From Desulfogranum mediterraneum DSM 13871 (GTDB lineage Bacteria; Desulfobacterota; Desulfobulbia; Desulfobulbales; Desulfobulbaceae): DNA of 64,000 nt. The DNA lies in contig NZ_AUCW01000019.1 in NCBI RefSeq assembly GCF_000429965.1, positions 1-64,000 of the forward strand, written 5' to 3'. Below the pieces are notes generated by a model. It saw only the letters and a program-made list of their open reading frames with translations, did not search any database and was not told the DNA's origin. The position numbers were made by a program, and so were the translations under genes. Of this stretch, positions 1 to 6,765 are shown in pieces; positions within the stretch are counted from its first letter, which is position 1; each line of letters opens with the position of its first letter.

Positions 1-852
1 TTGGCCAAGTTTTTCGACACGGTGGAGCACGATGTGCTCATGGCCCGGGTCAGCAGCAAGGTACGCGACAAGCGTGTCTTGAAGCTGATCGGCACATACC
101 TGCGAGCAGGAGTGGTGATAGGTTGCCGCCTTCACGAGACCCGTAAGGGTGTTCCCCAAGGTGGTCCGCTCTCACCACTGCTCAGTAACATCCTCCTGGA
201 TGAGCTGGACAAGGAGCTGGAGGGGCGAAGCCACCGTTTCGTCCGCTATGCCGATGACTTCGTCATCTTGGTAAAAAGTCGTCGGGCGGGCGAGCGGGTG
301 ATGGCCAGTATCAGCCGGTTCCTGGAAAAGAGGCTCAAGCTCACAGTCAATCAGGAGAAGAGCAAGGTGGCTCACATCAACGAAATCACCTTCCTCGGTT
401 TTGCCTTTAGGGGCGCCAAGATACGCTGGTCGGACAAGGTCCTCGTGCGCTTCAAGCAACGCATTAAGGAGCTGACCGGACGTAGCTGGGGCGTCTCCAT
501 GGACTATCGACTGTTCAAGTTAGCAGAGTATCTGCGCGGCTGGATGGGGTATTTCGGGATATCAGAGCTGTATCGTCCCGTACCCGAACTCGATCACTGG
601 CTGCGCCGCAGGGTGCGTATGTGCTACTGGAAGCAGTGGCGTTACTGCCGCACCAAGGTTCGCGAGCTGACCAAGCTCGGAACCTACCTGCATGCTGCTA
701 TTTCTGTTGGTTTGAGCCGGAAAGGTCCATGGAGATTATCCCGCACCCTGGCCACCCACTCAGGTATGACCAATCAATGGCTCAAGGGTCAAGGTTTGCT
801 TTCTATCAAAGATCTATGGGTAAACATCCATTACCCGGCTACGGCTCGGTAG
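1..852 (+). CDS. ltrA: Group II intron reverse transcriptase/maturase (5'-truncated by window edge)
   Basis: Multifunctional RT/maturase that binds its intron RNA, helps it splice and reverse-transcribes it at a new target. The visible 283 residues begin inside RT motif 2 (KFFDTVEHD). They continue through GVPQGGPLSPLLSN, the catalytic YADD box (about residues 83-86) and the thumb/maturase domain with the W-GYFG and RRRVRMCYWKQW signatures of the GIIM family. It ends in a class-C style tail (KDLWVNIHYPATAR) with no HNH endonuclease domain. The true start lies upstream of the window. The frame is intact throughout, so the element may still be active. Its GC-rich composition differs from the AT-rich cassettes it borders. 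Confidence 0.93.
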   Translation: MAKFFDTVEHDVLMARVSSKVRDKRVLKLIGTYLRAGVVIGCRLHETRKGVPQGGPLSPLLSNILLDELDKELEGRSHRFVRYADDFVILVKSRRAGERVMASISRFLEKRLKLTVNQEKSKVAHINEITFLGFAFRGAKIRWSDKVLVRFKQRIKELTGRSWGVSMDYRLFKLAEYLRGWMGYFGISELYRPVPELDHWLRRRVRMCYWKQWRYCRTKVRELTKLGTYLHAAISVGLSRKGPWRLSRTLATHSGMTNQWLKGQGLLSIKDLWVNIHYPATAR

Positions 853-856
853 CTCA

Positions 857-930
857 TGGGAACCGCCTAGTGCGGACCCGCATGCTAGGTGGTGTGGGGG
901 CTGGGGGAGAGATTCCCCCGGCTACCCGAT
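857..930 (+). ncRNA. Group II intron domains V and VI
   Basis: Immediately after the maturase stop, a 9-bp stem (ACCGCCTAG with CTAGGTGGT) carries an inner TGCG/CGCA stem and a small loop, the shape of catalytic domain V. A second hairpin (GGGGGAGA..TCCCCC) corresponds to domain VI, and the element ends at CTACCCGAT. Spacing between domains and to the 3' end is typical of class C introns. The assignment is by eye and was not folded. Confidence 0.75.
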
Positions 931-937
931 TATAATT

Positions 938-1066
938 CTATTTTTTAGGTTTTGGAGGTGGAGGTGGTGCTGTTGGTTTTCTTGAACCTGTAGTAGTGGT
1001 TGGTTTTTGCACTCCACCTTTAATAGACCCTCTAGTATTACCTTCATTCAACGGTTTCTTGCTCAT
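938..1066 (-). CDS. Proline-rich 42-residue miniprotein
   Basis: A small ORF with an ATG at 1066 and TAG at 938. The product is basic and low-complexity: it begins MSKKPLNEG, has a Gly/Thr-rich middle and ends in a PPPPPKPKK run. It overlaps the end of the upstream membrane-protein gene by 23 bp in another frame, so translation is probably coupled. The two share one integron cassette. It has no signal peptide or membrane segment. No function is recognised. The poly-Pro/Lys tail suggests a binding peptide or the small partner of the membrane protein. The group II intron begins only a few bases beyond its stop codon. Confidence 0.6.
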   Translation of the reverse strand: MSKKPLNEGNTRGSIKGGVQKPTTTTGSRKPTAPPPPPKPKK

Positions 1067-1733
1067 TTTCTTCCCCAATTAGTTCTTCTGAAATTTGTTC
1101 AATTAGAAAGCGACCTATGTTTTTACTTAAGTAAATAGATGGAACAGAGTAATACTCTTCTGATTCTTTGTAGGAAAAAACTGTTACATCTGACAACACA
1201 ATTTCTTGAATATTATCATTTTCTGAATATGAAACAACTCGACCTTGATAAGTAAGGTTTTGCTCAATATCTCTTACGTAGACCCAATCAATTTCATCTG
1301 CATTTAAGAAAAACGAGAATAAATTTTCATCACCATACTTGTTGGAAATTGATAGTCTCTGAGCAATTTTATTGAAGAGTTTATAATTTACAATTGCAGA
1401 AGCAATATATGCGACTGGCAATGAAAGTAATGTTGCTTGAGCAACCTCTAATGGAAGTAGCTTGGTGTTACCATTAGAAATGATGCTCCAAATTTTTAAT
1501 GTATGCCAAGCGATATCTTTTCTATCAACATTGAAGTAGATTAAGAAAAATACATCAGTGAAAAAAAATAATAATTGGAGCAAAATATAGCAACTGGCCC
1601 CAAGAACAAATGAGTAAATGCCAAACTTTACTTGATCCCATCTAGGATTGTGAACAATTACTTTGTCACATATGACAGCGGCAACAATTCCAGGGAACAT
1701 AATTATTGCTACTGCTATGACCAATTGATTCAA
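1044..1733 (-). CDS. Integron cassette 3 membrane protein, DUF6338-like
   Basis: A 229-residue protein with hydrophobic segments at about residues 4-22, 39-67 (probably two passes) and 99-117. A soluble C-terminal domain of about 110 residues follows, rich in beta-like and acidic stretches. The layout resembles DUF6338-type membrane proteins, but this is recalled by architecture and not confirmed. The start is a TTG with a good ribosome site (AGGAAG, 5 bases upstream), lying directly inside the cassette's first bases after the attC crossover. The AT-rich composition contrasts with the host. It overlaps the proline-rich miniprotein. Function is unknown; a membrane effector or sensor is possible. 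Confidence 0.7.
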   Translation of the reverse strand: MNQLVIAVAIIMFPGIVAAVICDKVIVHNPRWDQVKFGIYSFVLGASCYILLQLLFFFTDVFFLIYFNVDRKDIAWHTLKIWSIISNGNTKLLPLEVAQATLLSLPVAYIASAIVNYKLFNKIAQRLSISNKYGDENLFSFFLNADEIDWVYVRDIEQNLTYQGRVVSYSENDNIQEIVLSDVTVFSYKESEEYYSVPSIYLSKNIGRFLIEQISEELIGEENEQETVE

Positions 1734-1745
1734 TGTTTCTTCCTA

Positions 1746-1868
1746 TTATAACGTGGAGTTGAGGGGCGGCTTCTAAGTGTAATGTACTAAGAAAGAATTG
1801 CTTCCGTTTACCGATATTATGAAAGTGCCGCAAAGTTAAAGCCGTCCCTCTCGAACGCTTGGTTAACT
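1746..1868 (-). repeat. attC recombination site of cassette 2
   Basis: Read on the minus strand, the site starts with R'' AGTTAAC just after the helicase stop codon and ends with R' GTTATAA just before the next gene. The L'' arm GTTCGAGAGGGACGGCTT pairs with the L' arm read in reverse as GTTGAGGGGCGGCTT. Five-base spacers (CAAGC/GTGGA) separate the R and L boxes, and one arm has an extrahelical C, as in authentic attC hairpins. At about 123 bp it resembles the longer VCR-type sites. The crossover is predicted between 1752 and 1751. Confidence 0.82.
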
Positions 1869-1869
1869 T

Positions 1870-3864
1870 TTAATTCATTTTAATAGAGCTATGTTTCTTG
1901 AAAAAATCACGATATCTATTATGTTTATCAATGAATAAGATTAAATCTTTTTTTGACCTAGTAATTGCTGTATAAGTAATTTCCTCGCTATCTTTGTCGG
2001 TGGCAATATATATCAAGAAAGAAGCTTCTATGCCCTTAAAGCTGTGGATAGTTGATAGCTTTAGATGACCACTATTTTGTTCGAATGAAAATTTAAGACT
2101 GTCTCTTAGTTTCTTTAGCTCTATATCTAGCCGTTTTTGGACTTCAAATTCTTTAAATTCTTTTCTTATACTATTATTATTATAAACAATTTCACTTTCT
2201 CTCTTCTTAACCTCCTGATACACCTCCTCTTTTTCAAAAGTCCTCATTGTTTCTTCATTTGTCCTTTCTCTAATCTTCTTATCTAAACTCCTCAATATTT
2301 CAATGTTTTTGGACACTATAGCGATATCGTTAGGGTGGATTTCATGTTTTGTTATATTTTTGACAATACTTTCAAATATATCATCTATATTTTCCTTAAC
2401 CTTTAAAGGCAAAGTTGTTCCTTCAATCACATCAAATGCTAATTGCATTTGTGTTGGCTTTGATTCAATAGTGTCTATGTCATACTTTTGAATGAGGAAG
2501 TTTGTTTGATAATCTTTCAACAATGATACCAACTGAGACTCCGACTGTGCTCTGTACGATTTTGTTAGTCGCTCCCAGCGACCAAAACCTCTAATATTAA
2601 AAGTCTTATCTCTATCTATTTCCCTTTCGTAAATATTCTGACTCTCATCACCAAAAAGTACCATTTCACCTTCCTCTGACAGGAAGTACTTTCGAACGAT
2701 ATTAATCCATTCAGGTCTGTAATCCTGAATTTCATCTATCAAAATAGTATTATACTTTTCAATAAGTTTCTCGTGTCCTTCAAACAAGGAAGTGTTAGAG
2801 TATATTTGTTCATAAAAAATAGACAACTCGTCAATGGACATATTCTCTTTAGTGCTGAATTCTAAACCACAAGCATTTATTTGAGACTTTATGAATGCGT
2901 GATAATTTAAAATTGCAAAACTTCCCCATGAGAAGTCGTCTCTTACATCACTAATCTTATCCCTTATAAAGTTTCTTAATGTTTTATTGTAGGTAAGGAT
3001 TAAAATTTTACCATCATGCCTTTTGTGCCCATTCACAGCTCTCTTGGCCAGCACAGTTGTTTTCCCGGATCCAGCAACGCCTTTTACTTTTTGCAATAAT
3101 CCTGTACCACTCACAACTAAACGTGATTGTTTTTTTCCATAATCTATATCAATGCCCTGACTGGCAACATGCATTGGTGGCTTCAAGTAACGCCTGAATT
3201 CATAATAAATATCGTCTTCAAATAATCTATTTTGAGTATTTAATATTTTATTTATTTTATATTTTAGATTGTCGGAATGTATTGAAATATTATTATCTCT
3301 CTTAATCTGACGACTTTTGCGATCAAGATAGATACGTGCTTTTTCATATTTTTGAAAGTCAATTTCCTTTCCCTTAAATTTTTCATTATTTTTAGCAGCT
3401 TTTTCTTTTAATGTTTTCTCTGCATTTGAATAGAGGCTCTCAATGTCAGATTTGCTCGAATTGTGAAAATATACAAAAGTGTCAATTACCTTATAAACGT
3501 TTTTGTTTAAAACATTTTTTTCAGCTAAGCCATTTATATGTAAATCAAACATGTTGGATTTATAACCAAATACCTGCTGAAAAGGAGATCTAAGAATTGC
3601 ATTATTTTTATCAAGAATCCATGCATTTGAATAGTCCACACTATACAAAGACAATTCCCAATCTTTTACTTCAATAATCATCACTCCATAATCTCGCTTC
3701 ATTACAATGATATCAGGCATATCCCCATTAAGAAATGGTTGAAAATATACCTCATATTCATCAGAAAGATGCTCAGACATATAATTGAGTAAAAATAATT
3801 CACCGGCTGTAGGCTTCACCTTCAACCTTTCAATATTTTCTAATGATGGTAACAATTCTGCCAT
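1870..3864 (-). CDS. NERD-domain nuclease / UvrD-like SF1 helicase (cassette 2)
   Basis: A 664-residue fusion. The N-terminal NERD (nuclease-related, PD-(D/E)XK-like) domain shows E22, D51 and E65-V-K67 in the expected order. After a lysine-rich linker comes a UvrD-type SF1 motor: Walker A GVAGSGKTT (262-270), Walker B DEIQDY (377-382), motif III GDESQNIYER (405-414), SYRAQ (436-440), motif V with STIHSFKGIEA (about 603) and motif VI TAITRSKKDL (about 631-641). It probably unwinds and cuts DNA in the cytoplasm. Related NERD-helicases such as staphylococcal Nhi act in phage defence, so that role is inferred here. The gene is strongly AT-rich, forms one unusually large integron cassette (about 2.1 kb) and has no evident ribosome site. 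Confidence 0.85.
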   Translation of the reverse strand: MAELLPSLENIERLKVKPTAGELFLLNYMSEHLSDEYEVYFQPFLNGDMPDIIVMKRDYGVMIIEVKDWELSLYSVDYSNAWILDKNNAILRSPFQQVFGYKSNMFDLHINGLAEKNVLNKNVYKVIDTFVYFHNSSKSDIESLYSNAEKTLKEKAAKNNEKFKGKEIDFQKYEKARIYLDRKSRQIKRDNNISIHSDNLKYKINKILNTQNRLFEDDIYYEFRRYLKPPMHVASQGIDIDYGKKQSRLVVSGTGLLQKVKGVAGSGKTTVLAKRAVNGHKRHDGKILILTYNKTLRNFIRDKISDVRDDFSWGSFAILNYHAFIKSQINACGLEFSTKENMSIDELSIFYEQIYSNTSLFEGHEKLIEKYNTILIDEIQDYRPEWINIVRKYFLSEEGEMVLFGDESQNIYEREIDRDKTFNIRGFGRWERLTKSYRAQSESQLVSLLKDYQTNFLIQKYDIDTIESKPTQMQLAFDVIEGTTLPLKVKENIDDIFESIVKNITKHEIHPNDIAIVSKNIEILRSLDKKIRERTNEETMRTFEKEEVYQEVKKRESEIVYNNNSIRKEFKEFEVQKRLDIELKKLRDSLKFSFEQNSGHLKLSTIHSFKGIEASFLIYIATDKDSEEITYTAITRSKKDLILFIDKHNRYRDFFKKHSSIKMN

Positions 3865-3896
3865 GGTAATTATTCTTTATTGTAAATATCAATATA

Positions 3897-3954
3897 GTTA
3901 ACGTGGACATAACCGGCGCAGTTCATCGCGTCCGTGTTGATGGATTTGTTAACT
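3897..3954 (-). repeat. attC recombination site of cassette 1
   Basis: On the minus strand the site runs from R'' AGTTAAC, three bases after the cassette 1 stop codon, to R' GTTAACT. These are perfect 7-base complements. The inner arms CATCAAC and (read in reverse) CATAAC match except for one extra C, after 5-base spacers, which is the usual attC pattern of unequal L boxes with an extrahelical base. At about 58 bp it is a short attC. The crossover is predicted between 3902 and 3901; the next cassette starts TTAACTATATTG. Confidence 0.8.
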
Positions 3955-3956
3955 GT

Positions 3957-4994
3957 TTATTTTGCTGTTTCTTTTATCGCAGAGACCACGGGCGTTGATA
4001 GTATTTCAATCATTGATTTTTGATTTGAGATATCACTTTCTCCATTAGAGGAAGTATAACCTGTCGATTGAGGTGAGAAGATGCAGCTTGATGCTTGAAG
4101 CAACACCACATCCCTTACTCCTTCATTTCCTGATGCCTCCACCAGTGCAGTATGTGTCATTAGTGCATTTTGTCTGTGTTTATTTATAATTGCATTATGT
4201 TTGTGATTAAGGAAATTTTTTGTTGCCATAAACAGCATGTAAGCCATAACTGAGAATATTAGGAATTTACTGGTAGCAAGCTGTATTGTATCGTATGTAT
4301 CGGCTGGTTTTAGAAATGGAATCTTATGAAGAAACAAAGTTAAAACTGCAAACGACCCTAACCCACAAGCAAGTTTTAATGAGTAACCTTGCCATTTTTC
4401 TGATTCTGCTTTGTGATGCTCATATTCTGCATTAAAATGTGATGCTTGTTTCGTTACCCCTTCTTCGGCTGCTACTCTCCTAATTTCATCTAATACTGTT
4501 TTTGCATTTTGTTCATGAGTTGATAGATTTTCGGAAATCTTGTTAGCTTTATCTTCAATGCTTTGCAAGGTTGCCCTAGCTTCTGTATCCAATCTTTGGA
4601 AATCGGCCGACCTATGAAGAGAATATGAAATATAGTGATGAAGAGATTGAAAAGCTGGTTGGTATGCTGACTCAATTTGGCTGATATATGATGTTCGAAC
4701 CGAACTCGGATTTTGTTGCTCTGGGTCAAAATCTAAAATTTGTTTAAAAAGATTATAATTCGCATTAGCGTTGTCACGTATTGGGGTTAATACATTATCT
4801 GGAAAATCTTGAAGAGCTGTTGGAGATAATCTTTTATAAAGATCAATTAGTTGTTGAGCGGGATCTTGCACATCTTCAAAATTCAATTTACTACCAAGTT
4901 CTGACGTTCTTGAAAGAGTGCTAACATCAAAAGTTTGTATCCTTTCAAGAGATTCTTTTGCTTCATCATACAACTCTTGGCTTCCAATTGTCAT
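3957..4994 (-). CDS. Cassette 1 protein: coiled-coil, two transmembrane segments
   Basis: A 345-residue protein with no enzyme motif that I recognise. Residues 1-200 are helical and charged, with likely coiled coil at about 135-200. Two hydrophobic segments follow (about 204-222 and 243-260) separated by a 20-residue loop, then an 80-residue tail containing a conserved-looking NKHRQNALMTHTALVEASGN stretch and a CIFSPQSTGY segment. I recall similar C-terminal signatures in uncharacterised bacterial proteins, but cannot name a family. It is the cassette nearest attI, so it should be the best expressed. The start ATG has AAGG seven bases upstream. Topology suggests an inner-membrane protein with both large ends cytoplasmic. 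Confidence 0.75.
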   Translation of the reverse strand: MTIGSQELYDEAKESLERIQTFDVSTLSRTSELGSKLNFEDVQDPAQQLIDLYKRLSPTALQDFPDNVLTPIRDNANANYNLFKQILDFDPEQQNPSSVRTSYISQIESAYQPAFQSLHHYISYSLHRSADFQRLDTEARATLQSIEDKANKISENLSTHEQNAKTVLDEIRRVAAEEGVTKQASHFNAEYEHHKAESEKWQGYSLKLACGLGSFAVLTLFLHKIPFLKPADTYDTIQLATSKFLIFSVMAYMLFMATKNFLNHKHNAIINKHRQNALMTHTALVEASGNEGVRDVVLLQASSCIFSPQSTGYTSSNGESDISNQKSMIEILSTPVVSAIKETAK

Positions 4995-5022
4995 ATTAGC
5001 ACCTTAATTTAATTTTCTGATC

Positions 5023-5090
5023 AGTTAACGTTTAATCTACGAACTTCGCTTTTGACGGCCTTTTTGAATTTCTTGGATATCTGGACAGGC
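5023..5090 (-). other. attI-type integron insertion site with attI/cassette junction
   Basis: The sequence ACGTTAACT read on the minus strand at 5031-5023 is the same crossover core as at the end of the cassette 1 attC (ACGTTAACT). It lies between the first cassette gene and the divergent integrase, where attI must be. The crossover is predicted between 5029 and 5028. The rest of attI extends to the right for an undetermined distance; 5090 is only a guess at its outer limit. No second core or accessory repeat could be assigned with confidence. Confidence 0.65.
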
Positions 5091-5209
5091 CTGCTAACGG
5101 CTGCTGTTAAAAAAAAAGTGCTTAAATCGCAATGGCCTCAGGCAAGACACTCCTGATTCCAGTCATCCCTAATGTCCCAAAATTACAAGAAAGTTTCTTT
5201 AAATCTCTG

Positions 5210-5238
5210 TCTATATCTAAATTGTTTATCCATGACAA
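5210..5238 (-). promoter_or_regulatory. Candidate cassette promoter Pc
   Basis: On the minus strand, TTGTCA (5238-5233) and TATAGA (5215-5210) are separated by exactly 17 bases. Each differs from the sigma-70 consensus at one or two positions. It points toward the cassettes and lies about 180 bp upstream of the attI crossover, between attI and intI, the normal place for Pc. No transcript evidence is available from sequence alone. Confidence 0.5.
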
Positions 5239-5424
5239 GTGAAAACAGTTTTTGATATACTTGAATTATTAGATATTTTTTAAGATCATTTTCGGCGGCC
5301 GCATATTGGGATATTTTTTTATGTTGCATCCGTCTTTTTTGCCAAATTTGGTTCGCTTTTGACTGCTCTGTCCCCAATATGCGTCGTTCGTATAAGCAGG
5401 TCTTTTTTATCGGATCAGGTTAAT

Positions 5425-6765
5425 ATGACTAAGGAAAACAACCATTTTCATGCTGAAGAGTTTGGGGATTTTTTGCTGAAAAGCCAGATGGTCGCCGCTG
5501 GCAAAGAGAAGTTCTATCTGATGTGGGTTCGTAAATTCTTTCAGCAGCGGCTCGATGCGGCACGGTTCAATTGGCAAGAACAACTGGATGCCTACACTTC
5601 ACAGCTCAGCGATGAACCCACCATCCAAGCTTGGCAGGTAGTTCAGGCTGAACAGGCCGTTCGACTCTATTATCAAAATTTCCTGCCCAATTTTCACGGT
5701 AGCTCTGCAACCTCACCATCTCAACCCACTCCGCTGATAGTGCTCAGAGCTGATGGCACCTTTCAACCATCTGCAGCCCTCACCGCCTATCGCGAGGCAA
5801 TGCGGTTGAAAAACTATGCCTACAGCACGGAGCAGACCTATCTCGGCTGGTGTCGCCGTCTCTTTGCCTACTGTCAGACCAATAACTCCTCAGGGAGGTT
5901 TCAGGATACCTTTCTATGTATAACCACTCAAAACGTAAGGGATTTTCTAGCACAGCTTGCCGTTAAGGGGCAGGTAGCTGCCCCAACCCAAAATCAGGCC
6001 TTTAGCGCGATACTTGGTTTTTTCCGGCTGGTGCTCAGGCAGGAGCTTGGTGACTTGAAAGATAGTGTGCGAGCGCACCAGGGGAGAAGGCTACCGGTAG
6101 TCTTCTCTCCAAAGGAGGTGCAGCGCCTCTTTGAGGTACTGCATGGGATCAATGGCCTTATACTCAGGGTAATCTACGGTGGAGGCCTCCGGTTGATCGA
6201 GTGCCTTGGTCTACGGGTCCAGGACCTGGATTTTGAACAGCAACTTATCCATATTCGCCGTGGTAAAGGGGACAAAGATCGGACCACCCTGTTGGCAGGG
6301 GCAACCATCCCAGAACTCCAAGCGCACCTGCAACAGGTACAGCTGCTTCACCAGAAAGACCTCCAGGAGGGGTATGGTGAGGCTGCTCTACCTAAGGCTC
6401 TTGCGAGAAAGTACCCAGCGGCAGGGCGGGAGTGGGGCTGGCAGTTGGTCTTCCCCAGTGGGAAGCGCTCTGTTGATCCCAGAACCAGGACCATACGACG
6501 ACATCACCTCCATAGCCGCAGTGTGCAAAAGGCCATGAAAAAGGGCGTAAAAGCGGCAAACATCCACAAGCATGGTTCTGTGCATACCTTGCGTCACAGC
6601 TTTGCCACTCACCTGCTCTTAAACGGAGTGGATCTGCGTCAGATCCAGGAATATCTCGGCCATGCCAAAGTGGAGACCACCATGGTTTACACCCACGTGG
6701 TCAAAGATTTTCGTAATCCAGCGGTCAGCCCTCTGGACCTGCTGGAGCAGATGAACCGACACTAA
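5425..6765 (+). CDS. intI: Integron integrase IntI with N-terminal extension
   Basis: Site-specific tyrosine recombinase that excises and inserts cassettes at attC/attI. With the ATG at 5425 (weak AGG site upstream; the frame also opens at a TTG at 5359) it has 446 residues, against about 320-340 for usual IntI. Residues 1-115 are an extra domain resembling a second core-binding domain (GKEKFYLMWVRKFF). Residues 120-215 are the usual SAM-like domain (YSTEQTYLGWCRRL). The catalytic residues are visible: R256 (GGGLRLIE), K281, H387-x-x-R390 (HTLRHSFATHL), H413 (LGHAK) and nucleophile Y422. Between patch II and HTLRH it has the IntI-specific insertion (ALARKYPAAGREWGWQ..VFPS..RRHHLHSRSVQ). It is divergent from the cassettes. 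Confidence 0.95.
   Translation: MTKENNHFHAEEFGDFLLKSQMVAAGKEKFYLMWVRKFFQQRLDAARFNWQEQLDAYTSQLSDEPTIQAWQVVQAEQAVRLYYQNFLPNFHGSSATSPSQPTPLIVLRADGTFQPSAALTAYREAMRLKNYAYSTEQTYLGWCRRLFAYCQTNNSSGRFQDTFLCITTQNVRDFLAQLAVKGQVAAPTQNQAFSAILGFFRLVLRQELGDLKDSVRAHQGRRLPVVFSPKEVQRLFEVLHGINGLILRVIYGGGLRLIECLGLRVQDLDFEQQLIHIRRGKGDKDRTTLLAGATIPELQAHLQQVQLLHQKDLQEGYGEAALPKALARKYPAAGREWGWQLVFPSGKRSVDPRTRTIRRHHLHSRSVQKAMKKGVKAANIHKHGSVHTLRHSFATHLLLNGVDLRQIQEYLGHAKVETTMVYTHVVKDFRNPAVSPLDLLEQMNRH

Larger units (their letters stand above)
1..930 (+). mobile_element. Group II intron (class C, IIC-attC type), 3' part
   Basis: The left edge of the window cuts this element. What remains is most of the intron-encoded protein (to 852), then catalytic RNA domains V and VI, ending at about 930 in CTACCCGAT, a normal group II 3' end. 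The protein stops shortly after its maturase/thumb region and has no endonuclease domain, as in class C. Just downstream, on the other strand, is the end of an integron cassette. The intron is therefore antiparallel to the cassettes and sits where that cassette's attC should begin, which is the known habit of IIC-attC introns. The 5' exon junction is outside the window, so the exact target is inferred. Confidence 0.85.
930..6765. mobile_element. Chromosomal (sedentary) integron: intI, attI, three cassettes
   Basis: The integrase faces right and the cassette genes all face left from a shared attI junction, the standard integron layout. Cassette 1 spans about 5028-3902, cassette 2 about 3901-1752, and cassette 3 runs from 1751 to the group II intron. 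The cassettes are visibly AT-rich while the integrase and all downstream genes are GC-rich, as expected for foreign cassettes in a stable platform. The array may continue left of the window beyond the intron. Confidence 0.85.

Noticed and set aside
5183-5377. 64-codon minus-strand ORF between attI and intI
   Set aside because: It overlaps the expected Pc/attI control region, its sequence is low-complexity and basic, and a promoter is the better explanation.
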